A DNA stretch of 64,000 nt from Brassica napus (Eukaryota; Streptophyta; Magnoliopsida; Brassicales; Brassicaceae): positions 3,296,652-3,360,651 of the forward strand of contig NC_063444.1 in the NCBI RefSeq assembly GCF_020379485.1, in the 5' to 3' direction. A program made the position numbers and the translations under genes. The notes beneath the pieces are model-generated. The model saw only the letters and a list, made by a program, of their open reading frames with translations. It was not told the DNA's origin and ran no database searches. Below, one piece after another: positions 11,463 through 20,979 of this stretch; the stretch's first letter is position 1, and every line of letters begins with the position of its first letter.

Positions 11463-13264
11463 AATGAGAGACAGCTTCGGTTCGAACTTTTGTCTATATT
11501 TTATTTTATTTTGCCTTTGAGCCCTCTATTTCATCAACTTTATATTGCGGAATGACCTAGACTCTTACTATATAATTGATTTACCCCCAATATGATTTTC
11601 AACTGACAATTTAACCCTGGAATAATCTCACAACCCTATGCCATCTGTTAAAATACTTGTATAAATATCATGCAATTCTTTTTTTTCCCCTAATTTAAGA
11701 TGATAATTTTTTTTTACAATATTCTATATTATTATATGTTGCTCTTAATATCACAAAATATTATTAGTATATATTTATCAATTTTGTATTTGGTTTTGTG
11801 TCTATTTCTTTTTGTATTTGGTGATATTTTATAATAGTTGCAAATCATACTGTATTTTTAACTTTCAATAAAAAAGGTTTTATTTTATATTTTTAGTGAT
11901 TTTATAATTTTATTATTAGTTGAACTGTTTGTTTATGATGTTTTATACCAATAATCTAGTTTAAACATTTAATGCTATTTTGAGAAAAGAGATCATAAAT
12001 TAATATTTCTATGATTTTATTAAAATATCATAATTCCAACATGTTAGTGTACATCTCTTAAAATACTATTGAAGTTTTTTTTTGTTTTATTACTAGGTCA
12101 ACCAATACCGGGTCACACTTGATTGCGGGGTTTAGAAGTTTTCATGCTTTATGTAGAAGTCATCGTGTTTACCGGTTCCACCATGAATCTAAACTTGGTA
12201 CAAAAATATTGTTTTCATTTAATTTCAAAATAATTTATTTTAAAACAATAGATGTGCTAAGTGTGATCACACCATATGAAATTAAAAAAAAAAAGAATTA
12301 CAAATATAATTACATCAATAACTAAATAAAAATAATTTTATTTTTTGTATAATACAATTCTGTAACATAATAGGTGCAACAAAACTAACATACTAATTTA
12401 TACTCCATCTTTTCCCAAAAGTACAATTTCTAGTGATTTCACGTTTATTAAGAATATAATAAATATTTACAGTTTAATTTATTAATTATTTTTCTACACA
12501 CTTTTCAAACTATCCACCAATTAAATCTAACCAATTCAAATATTCGTAATTAATGTTTCTCAAAAGCATTCAAAAGTACCTTAAAAATATAGAAAAATCT
12601 ATCTTTGTGAATAATCATCCTAACATATAAATTTAGACACTAACAATCATACAACTTGGTTTAGTTCCCAAGTTGTAACATACATATTCTTGTCCAATAA
12701 GCAAGACATTTATATAGTCATCCCAAGGATGACTATCTTACATCGTTAGGTTCAGTGATCCTCGTGATTACGCTATCCTCATGATAGCTAAAAACCTCAT
12801 GAGTGGAGGCAGCCGTAACTGACACTGCCATACCCGCCCGTCACCCGACCATAACCTGCATTTAATTCTTCAGTCCATCATAGTCCAACTTTCGAAGGAA
12901 GACCACGGCCCATAGCTCGATTTTTCCAATCTTAGTAAACCATTCAGCAAATCACATCCACGTACATATGATATTGCTGGAAATTGTATAATTTATCAAA
13001 ATATTATAGTTCTAATATTATTAATTTAGAGTATTAACAGTATAAACATCTTGTGGTAAAAAATGATTTCTCTAAAATCTGGAAAATAGATTGATTGAGA
13101 AACTCATACTAGTTATAAAATATCAACTCATGACTTTATTACCAAACAAAATATGGGTTACTAACAAAACTTATTTGTGTTACACTAAACTCTCACAACT
13201 TTTTTTTTTAACTGAACAAACTCTCACAAGTTCACAACTTCTCTTTTGTTATTAGTATAAAAGG
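11463..13264. other. AT-rich intergenic region with one GC-richer block
   Basis: No exon-like frame is visible. Most of the region is strongly AT-rich. A GC-richer segment at about 12725-12965, with CCGCCCGTCACCCGACCATA and GAAGACCACGGCCCATAGC, stands out and may be a degraded insertion; I cannot assign it to a family. From about 13010 the sequence matches the downstream flanks of the defensin-like genes. Confidence 0.55.
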
Positions 13265-13269
13265 AGATT

Positions 13270-13721
13270 TTATTTAACAAGCTTAAGGTGGAATGCCGTC
13301 ATTACATCGTATGGTACATTCGCAAAAACGTTTGATTTTATGTAACATGTAGAGGTTGTCATATATGCAATTATCATATTTGCTTTATATGTTTTCCTCA
13401 TATAGTTAATGCACCCTTTTGGTCCATCAACTTTGCAGTCTCCTTCGAGATCTTCGATTCTTGGACACAAATTATTTGGTTCCTTCTTTTCTATTATTTT
13501 TATATCAACCACACACACAGAGCAAAAAGAATGTTAACTGGCGGCTGAAGATCATTATGTGTACAATTGCAGTGCAGCATTTGCGAGTTGTAACAATCAA
13601 TGTTTCGTAATAAGCAAATACCGAAATGAAATGAATAGAGTATACCTTTAGGTCCTTTACCGTCACTCATCACGAGAAAGATGAGAACACAAAAAACTAT
13701 ACACCAAGTAGCAGATCTTAT
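13270..13721 (-). pseudogene. Defensin-like (SCRL) gene copy A, broken
   Basis: Same two-exon layout as the intact copies. The signal-peptide exon (RSATWCIVFCVLIFLVMSDG) has ATA at 13719-13721 where the siblings have ATG. Exon 2 keeps the first three cysteines (LCPRIEDLEGDCKVDG, KGC) but has lost one base relative to copy B shortly after KTYKAN. The frame then runs into a cysteine-poor tail (TTSTCYIKSNVFANV) instead of the CxC...CxC...C half. An in-frame upstream ATG at 13748 would restore initiation but only with a changed signal peptide. Probably non-functional. Confidence 0.75.
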
Positions 13722-14510
13722 GTTAAAGATAGAAATTGTGTTAAACAATCTTTTACTTGCAGACTACTATAACTTGTGTGTTTTCTCTCGTGATAAATAT
13801 TCTTAAACACACATTAAAAATAGACAATTCTATCTTTCGAAACATATACTTTGTAAAATTCAAATTGTCGCGAATTAACTAATTACACGGGATCAATTTT
13901 TATTTTTAGTAACTTCCTAACATGCATGAAATCCTTTTTCCATGTTTAATCATCCTTACACATTATTTTCTTATAAATGAATAAAATTAATAATAAATTA
14001 GTCTCATTCAAAATATAAGATAATTTAATAAAGTAATAAAATTTTATTTATGTTGTAAAAAATAATAGGTATATGTTAATTCTTATTTGGTGATTTTTTA
14101 AAAAATAACTTGTTACAATTTATTATATTTTCAATAAAGATTAATTAAAAATTTGTTATTATATTTTAATTATTAGTTTAAATTTTAATTCATACTAAAA
14201 ATTAATTTTGATTTTTAATTTGATGCTATTTAAATAAACATAAATTAATAGTTCTATAATTTTTTAAATATTTATACTTCTTAAAATTATTAATTTGTAG
14301 AGTATAAACTATTAACAGTATAAACATCTTGTGACAAAATTTAAAATCTGGATTTCTACAAAATCTAGAAATAGTTATAGAATATCAACTCATGACTTTA
14401 TTACAAAAGAAAGATTTGGTGACTAACAAAACCTATGCGTGTGTGATCTCCACACTGCAAACTTTCACAACTTCTCTTTTGTTATTAGTAAAGGACTAAT
14501 GAGATGTTAT

Positions 14511-14981
14511 TTAACGAGTGTGGATCGATGGAGGTGGGGCGTCTGGACATATTTCGTCACATCGGCAGTAACGCTTGATCTTACGTAACATGTAGACGTT
14601 GTCACATGTGCAATTAAAATAGGTACCGTTATAAGTTGTCGACATATACTTCTCACACGCTTTCGGTCCATCAACTTTACAGTTTCCTTCAATATCTTCT
14701 ATTCTTTGACATGTATTATCTGGATCAACTTCCACCAAAAAAAAAACTTATCTGGATCAACCTCTTCACTAATTTTATATGAACCACACACATCAAAAAA
14801 AAATGTTAGCTGGTGGTTAAAGATATTTAGAAGAAAAAAATTGGAGTGCAACATTTTGCGACTTGTGACAAAAACATTATCGAAAGGAAATGAATAGAGC
14901 TATACCTTTAGGTCCTTTACCATCAGTTATTACGAGAAAGATGAGAAGACAAGAAACTATACACCAAGTAGCAGATCTCAT
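14511..14981 (-). CDS. Defensin-like / SCR-like secreted cysteine-rich peptide, copy B
   Basis: Exon 1 (14981-14906) encodes signal peptide MRSATWCIVSCLLIFLVITD. Exon 2 (14728-14511) encodes the mature peptide. The intron is phase 1, with GT at the donor and an acceptor after a T-run ending GGTGGAAG. The mature part has eight cysteines: one each in TCQRIEDIEG, NCKVDG and KACEKY, the pair CTC, the pair CRC, and a final one in ICPDAP. Two CxC pairs are typical of SCR-like defensin-like peptides, which are small disulphide-rich secreted proteins; most have no known function. From memory the Arabidopsis position holds SCRL genes between LA1 and PERK14. A duplicated flanking block lies upstream (15272-15671). 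A second GTTGATCCAGATAA at the acceptor suggests a small local duplication. Confidence 0.8.
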
Positions 14982-15271
14982 GGTTAAAGATAGAGATACT
15001 ATAACTTGTGTGTTCTCTCGTGAAAGTATTTGTAATCTACGTAAACACCTCGTAACAAATAAACTTAAAACACACATTAAAATAGATAATACTATGTTTA
15101 GAAACATATACTTCGTGTAATTCAACGTGTTGGATAACTAATTCCACGGGATCAATCTTTATTTTTAGTTAATTTCTTCTTTGAAAATTCAAGTGTTTAT
15201 TTTCACATTTTTCTGTGTATATATGTACCATTGTATATACATTTAAAATAAGATTTTTTTTTTTTGAACAT

Positions 15272-15671
15272 ACGTTTAAAATAAGAATTGAAACAGCATT
15301 TATAACCATTTGTCAATAAAAGATCATCAAAAAGAATGATGAGGTGCTGCAAAGAGTGTGACGTACAAAAATGTTCAAGAAAATATATAATCAAGATTAC
15401 GCATATATTTATAGTTCACGGTGAAAGCTAGAACACAAGCAGTGTTCTTTGGAACCCCTTCATGTACAGATGTTTAAAATAATAATTGAAACATCATTTA
15501 TAACCCTTTGTCAATAAAAGATGATCAAAAAGAATGATGAGGTGTTGCAAAGAGTGGGACGTACACAAATGTTCAAGAAAATATATAATCAAGATTACGC
15601 ATATATTTATAGTTCACGGTGAAAGCTAGAACACAAGCCGTGTTCTTTGGAACCCCCTTCATGTACAGATG
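15272..15671. repeat. Direct duplication of a ~200-bp block upstream of copy B
   Basis: 15272-15470 and 15471-15671 are nearly identical. Each runs from TTTAAAATAA...ATTGAAACA through CAATAAAAGATCATCAAAAA-like sequence to TTTATAGTTCACGGTGAAAG and CTTTGGAACCCC. Related single copies occur at about 18655-18850 (upstream of copy D) and 20715-20905 (upstream of copy E, next to the PERK14 stop). The block therefore corresponds to the PERK14 3' flank / defensin-like 5' flank. Confidence 0.9.
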
Positions 15672-15775
15672 TCAATCAAATAGCTACAAATGAATGAAGT
15701 AGACTAATCATGCCAATAGGGCCAGTAGTTGTGGTGCTGAAACTTATTACACTTTTAGGACCTGTAAAATGATGT
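15672..15775 (-). pseudogene. Footprint of the PERK14 3' end, short
   Basis: About 100 bp match the stop-codon end and 3' flank of PERK14 (compare 20910-21020), including TGAATGAAGTAGACTAATCA, GTTGTGGT and TAGGACCTGTAAA. At about 15775 the similarity stops abruptly and the sequence switches to the downstream flank of a defensin-like unit (AGAGTATTAACAATATAAAC). This is a recombination junction. Confidence 0.75.
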
Positions 15776-15964
15776 TGTTAACTGATCCACCGATATTATT
15801 AATTTATAGAGTATTAACAATATAAACATCTTGTGGACAATAAAATAAAATATGGATTTCTACAAAATCTGGAAAATAGATATGTTGATTGAGAAACTCA
15901 TACTAGTTATAAAATATCAACTCATGACTTTATTACAAAAGAAATGTTAGGTTACTAACAAATC

Positions 15965-16602
15965 TTTTTTTAATTTATACTAGATTTTGTTAATTTCACT
16001 AATAACTTAAAAAATATTTTGTTAATTTGTAAGAATTTTGTTAATTTAAAATATGTTTGCATTAAATTAGCGCTTATAAATCCGAGCCGGATCTGTAGTC
16101 AAACTGGTTAATCCTGTGATCCGATATGTAATTCGGTTTGGGGTTTTAAAAACACTCATATTTAAAACCCGATAAAACCTGTAAAAATCTCTAAAACCCA
16201 AGGCTATCCATCTGAACCGATGAATGACTGATATAGTTTGATTTAAATTGTTATAGTTTCATAATTTGTCACTTTTTAATCTAAATTCTAACGTTTGTTT
16301 TTTTTGTAATTTTGGAAATTATAACGTTTTTCAAAAAATTGATAGAAAAAATGATAAATATAGAGAAATTAAGAACTATAAATAAGTCTTGATCATATTA
16401 GTCTTATAAATGTAATTTGGAAATGTGAATTATTTTATTGCTCTTGATTTTATTATTGGAAAGATATGATGCAAATATTTAGAAAACAAAATATTTTAAA
16501 AAGAACCATAAATATAACAGTGGCACAAGATGTAATATTATAGTAAAAAAAAGTGGATATATAAAAAGTTACTTCAGTTTTAACTTTTAATAGAATAGAT
16601 TT
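15965..16602. mobile_element. Putative ~640-bp insertion in the 3' flank of copy C
   Basis: In copy A the motif ACTAACAAAAC is followed within about 15 bp by ACACTAAACTCTCACAAC. In copy C the same two landmarks (about 15955 and 16603) are separated by about 640 bp of unrelated AT-rich sequence, including AAAACCCGATAAAACC-like text around 16165. It is a post-duplication insertion, probably of a non-autonomous mobile element. No clear terminal repeats were identified. Confidence 0.5.
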
Positions 16603-16685
16603 CACTAAACTCTCACAACTTTTTTTTGAACTGCCCAAACTGTCACAGCTTCTCTTTTGTTATTAGTATATGGAGATGTTATTTA

Positions 16686-17116
16686 ACGAGCTTAAGGTGG
16701 AATGTCATTACATCGTATGGTACATTCGCAAAAACGTTTGCTCTTATGTTACATGTAGAGGTTGTCACATATGCAATTATCATATTTTGCTTTATATGTT
16801 TCCTCATATAATTCATGAACCCTTTCGGTCAATCAACTTTGCAGTTTCCTTCGAGATCTTCTATTCTTGAACAAAAATTATTTGGTTCTTTTTTTTCTGT
16901 TGTTTTATATCAACCACAAAAAGAATGTTAACGGGTGGTTGAAGATCATTCATTATGTATACAGTTGCAGTGCAATATTGCGACTTGTGACAATCAATAT
17001 TTACAGTAGGCAAGTATCGAAAGGAAATGAATAGAGTATACCTTTAGATCATTTATCATCACTCATTACGACAAAGATGAGAACACAAAAACTATACACC
17101 AAGTAGCAGATCTCAT
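16686..17116 (-). pseudogene. Defensin-like (SCRL) gene copy C, degraded
   Basis: Exon 1 keeps ATG at 17116 and MRSATWCIV but loses a base in the following T run. Its end reads GATGATAAATGATC, placing a stop where siblings encode the KGPK segment. Exon 2 (about 16890-16686) is recognisable by similarity to copy A but has several indels and no frame that retains the eight cysteines. Confidence 0.75.
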
Positions 17117-17952
17117 AGTTAAAGATAGAAATAATTGTAATAAACAATCTTTTACTTTTTTACAAAAAAACAATCTTTTACTTGCAGAATACTATAACTT
17201 GTGTGTTTTGATCTCTCGTGATAAATATACTTAAACACTCCTTTAAAATAGATAATTCTATCTTTAGAAACATATACTTTGTAAAATTCAACGTGTCCAA
17301 TTAACTAATCCCATGGGATCAAGGTTTAGTAAATTCCTAACATGCATGCAATTCTTTTTCCATGTTTACTCATCATTATACATTACGTTTTATAAATGAA
17401 TAAAAAGTAACAATAAATTAATTATTCCGATTCAAAATATAAGATAATCTAATAAAGTAATAAAATTTTATTTATGTTGTCAAAAAATAATTAGTATATG
17501 TTAATTCTTATTCGGTGATTTTTATTTTAAAAAAACTTTTTACAATTTATTATATTTTAAATTTCCAATAAATATTAATTAAAATTTTTTATTATATTTT
17601 ATTATTATTTAGAATTTGTATTCATACTAACAAACTAATTTTGAATTTTTGATGCTATTTAAATAAACATAAATTAATAATTCTATAATTTTTTAAATAT
17701 TATACTTCTTAAAATTATTAAATTGTGGAGTATTAACAGTATAATTAACATCTTGTGGCAAAATTTAAAATCTGGATTTCTACAAAATCTGGAAAATAGA
17801 TTGATTGAGAAACTCATACTAGTAATAAAATATGAACTCATGACTTTATTACAAAAGAAAGATTGGTAACTAACAAAACCTATTCGTGTGTGATCTCCAC
17901 ACTACAAACACTCACAACTTCTCTTTTATTATCAGTAAGGACTAGTGAGATG

Positions 17953-18418
17953 TTATTTAACGAGGCTGGATCGGTGTGGAGCGTCTGGACATATTGAATC
18001 ACATCGGCAGTAACGCTTGATCTTATGTATCATGTAGACGTTGTCACATGTGCAATTAAAATAGTTACGGTTATAAGTTGTCGACATATACTTCTCACAC
18101 GCTTTCAGTCCATCAACTTTGCAGTTTCCTTCGATATCTTCTATTCTTGGACATATATTATCTGGATCAACTTCAACCAAAAAAAAAGCTTATCTGGATC
18201 AACCTCTTCAATAATTTTATATCAGCAATACACACATTAAAAAAATATTAACTGGTGGTTAAAGATATTTAGATTAAAAAAATTGGAGTTCAACATTTTG
18301 CGACTTGTGACAAAAACTTCATTAGAAATGAATAGAGTATACCTTTAGGTCCTTTACCATCAGTTATTACGAGTAAGATGAGAAGACAAGAAACTATACA
18401 CCAAGTAGCAAATCTCAT
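17953..18418 (-). CDS. Defensin-like / SCR-like secreted peptide, copy D
   Basis: Exon 1 (18418-18343) encodes MRFATWCIVSCLLILLVITD, a signal peptide followed by GKGPK. Exon 2 (18170-17953) encodes VDPDNICPRIEDIEG, NCKVDGLKAC, FNCTCDNVYM, RYCRCDSICP and ends SSLVK. Eight cysteines sit at the same spacing as in copies B and E. Splice junctions are as in copy B, with the acceptor after a T run ending GGTTGAAG. Differences from copy B are mainly substitutions and the tail, so the two separated recently. No lesion seen. Confidence 0.8.
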
Positions 18419-18654
18419 GCTTTCTTTCGTGAAAAGTATTTGTTTTCTACGTAAACACACTCAGAATAAATATACTTAAAACACACATTAAAAATAGATA
18501 ATACTATCTTTAGAAACATATACTTTTTGTAATTCAACGTGTTGGATAACTAATTCCAGGGATCAATCTTTATTTTTAGTTAATTTCTTCTTGGAAAATT
18601 CAATTTTTTATTTTCACATTTTTTCTGTGCATGTACCATGGTATATATGTTTAA

Positions 18655-19305
18655 AATAATACTATTGAAACATTGTTTATAACCCTTTGTCAATAAAAAT
18701 GATAAAAAAGGATGATGAGGTGTTGCAAAGAGTGGGACTAATTACACAAATGGTCAAGAAAATATATAATCAAGATTGCAGCATATATTTATAGTTCACG
18801 GTGAAAGCTAGAACACAAGCAGTATTCTTTGGAACCCCTTCACAGATGTCAATCAGATAGCTACAAATGAATGAAGCAGACTAATCATGCCAATAGGCCC
18901 AGTTGTTGTGGTGAAACTTATTACACTTTAGGACCTGTAAACTGATATTGTTCACTGCTCGACTGAGAAGGATTGATTCCATATTTTGAAGTGTAGAATC
19001 CGTGTTGAACCTCCTCTTACTTGTTCCATACGTTAGAGGGTTGTCACTGGGGTTTTCAGAAGAGCTATACGTTCGGCCACTCCCTTCCACGTTTCTTAGG
19101 GTCACGGGTCACCTCGCCTTCAAGAGCACGGATTACCTATTCAAGTTTTAGGTTTGTTCAGTGTGGATATAGGGACTCGTCACGTTGTCATGAATATGAT
19201 ATGATGTGTTGGATTAGAAAAAGGAGAGACAAACCTGGCTCGTTCGGGGGCGAAACTAAGCTGATTGGCGTATGCAAGCAGCCATGTCTGCCATCTGAGT
19301 TTTAT
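18655..19305 (-). pseudogene. Fossil copy of the PERK14 3' end with its flank
   Basis: 18655-18850 match the PERK14 3' flank and 18850-19305 match the last two PERK14 exons and their intron. Minus-strand translation gives [20 protein letters not shown] and [11 protein letters not shown], as in the PERK14 C-terminus, but frameshifted afterwards with small insertions. The penultimate exon is present only as its end (CCTGGCTCGTTCGGGGGCG to GTCTGCCATCTGAG). No kinase catalytic region is present. Confidence 0.85.
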
Positions 19306-19472
19306 TTGGTAAATATTTTGTTACATATTATTATTTAGCCAATTTCTAATAAAATTAATTATTTTTATTAGTTTAAATTTTCATTCATACTAACAAACTA
19401 ATTTTGATTTTTATGCTATTCATAAATTAATGGTTGTATAATTTTTAAATATTATAGTTCTAAAAATGTGTG

Positions 19473-19719
19473 GACCGAGAGCTTGTGGTCAAGTGGTAAG
19501 GGGAAGAGTTTGGGACGCCAACAATTTTCAAGTTCGATCCACTTACTATTCGAAACTAAGTCACATTCTTCCTGTACACCTAATATGGATATGAGCTATT
19601 GCTTTCGGTTCATTTGAATACCTCAGAGAGAGGGTGTATCCATGGGCTGCACCTCCCCTTTGGTGATTAGTCTGGGCCATTCTATAGACCCGAAATACCC
19701 CCATATTTATAAAAAAAAC
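19473..19719 (+). mobile_element. tRNA-derived SINE
   Basis: About 245 bp beginning ACCGAGAGCTTGTGGTCAAG, with a Pol III A-box-like TGGTCAAGTGGTAAGG and, about 40 bp on, a B-box-like AGTTCGATCCAC. The body includes GGGCTGCACCTCCCC and the end is TTTATAAAAAAAACA. This is the architecture of a tRNA-derived SINE. It sits at the junction between the PERK14 fossil and the downstream flank of defensin-like copy E. Confidence 0.7.
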
Positions 19720-19974
19720 ATATATTGTGGCAAAATTTAAAATCTGGAATTCTACAAAATCTGGAAAATAGATTGATTGAGAAACTCATACTAGTTATAA
19801 AATATCATCATGACTTTATTATTACAAAAGAAAGATTGGTGACTTTTTTTTTTTTTTTTTTTTTTTTTGAAACAGAAAGATTGGTGACTAACAAAACTTA
19901 TTTGTGTGTGATCTCCACACTACAAACTCTCATAACTTCTCTTTTGTTATTAGCAAGGACTTAAGAGATGTTAT

Positions 19975-20412
19975 TCAATGAGGCTGGATCGGTGAAGGTG
20001 GAGGTTGGTCTGCACATAGTGACTGACAATAGCAGTAACGCTTGATTTTACGTAACATGTTGATGTTGTCACATGTGCAATTAAAATAATTAATCTTATA
20101 AGTTGTCGTCATAAACTTCGCACACACTTTCAGTCCATCATCTTTGCAGTTTCCTTCGATATCTTCTAATCTCGGACAAAATTTTTCTGGAACATAGTCT
20201 TTTAAGAATTTGATATCAACCACAGAAAGAAAAGAATGTTAACTGGTGGTTAAAAATATCTAGATAAAATAAATTGCCGTGCAACATTTGCGACTTGTGA
20301 CAAAAGCATTATCGAAAGGAAATGAATATAGTATACCTTTATCTTTTTTACCATCGCTGATTACGAGAAAGATGAGAACACATAAAACTATACACCAGGT
20401 AGCAGATCTCAT
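19975..20412 (-). CDS. Defensin-like / SCR-like secreted peptide, copy E
   Basis: Exon 1 (20412-20337) encodes MRSATWCIVLCVLIFLVISD plus GKKDK. Exon 2 (20198-19975) encodes DYVPEKFCPRLEDIEG, NCKDDGLKVC, FNCTCDNINM, RYCYCQSLCADQ and a proline-rich tail ending PIQPH. Eight cysteines match copies B and D. The acceptor is TTCTTAAAAG with phase 1. It is the most diverged intact member (D/E/F substitutions near the start of the mature peptide, longer Pro tail) and is adjacent to the intact PERK14, so it may keep the ancestral position. Cellular target unknown. Confidence 0.8.
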
Positions 20413-20979
20413 GGTTAAAGAATAAAGATAGAAATGGTGAATAAACAATCTTTTACTTGCAGAATACTTTTAACTTGTGTCTCTCTTATGACAAGTATTT
20501 GTTTTCTACCTAAACACATTCGTAATAAATATACTTAAAACACAAAGGAAAAAATAGATAATACTATCTTTAGAAACATATACTTTGTACAATTCAACTT
20601 GTAGAGTTAACTAATTCCACGGATCAATATTTATTTTTAGTAAATTGCTTCTTGAATAATTCAATTGTTTTCTTTTCACATTGTTTTTGTGATGTACAAT
20701 TGTCTATACGTTTAAGAAAATAATTGAACATCGTTTACATATCCCTTTGTCAATAAAAGATGATGACAAAGAATGATAAGGTGTTGCAAAGAGTGGGGAC
20801 TTACACATTGTTCAAGAAAAATATATAAATCAAGATTACAACATATTTATAGTTCACTGTGAAAGCTAGAACACAAGCAGTGTTCTTTGGAACCTTTCAC
20901 CGGTGTCAATCACATAGCTACAAATGAATGAAGTAGACTAATCATGCCAATAAGCTCAATAGTTGTGGTGAGTCACTTA

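Noticed and set aside
19476..19560. A tRNA gene
   Set aside because: A- and B-box-like motifs are present but no cloverleaf or acceptor stem can be formed, and the sequence continues into a SINE body with an A-rich tail.
19841..19870. T homopolymer as a terminator or new SINE tail
   Set aside because: A simple mononucleotide expansion beside sequence duplicated from other array units; no element body is attached.
13270..20412. The peptide array as a self-incompatibility (S) locus with SCR
   Set aside because: No S-domain receptor kinase or S-locus glycoprotein gene is present. The neighbours match a different, conserved chromosome segment, and PERK14 has an extensin-like rather than an S-domain ectodomain.
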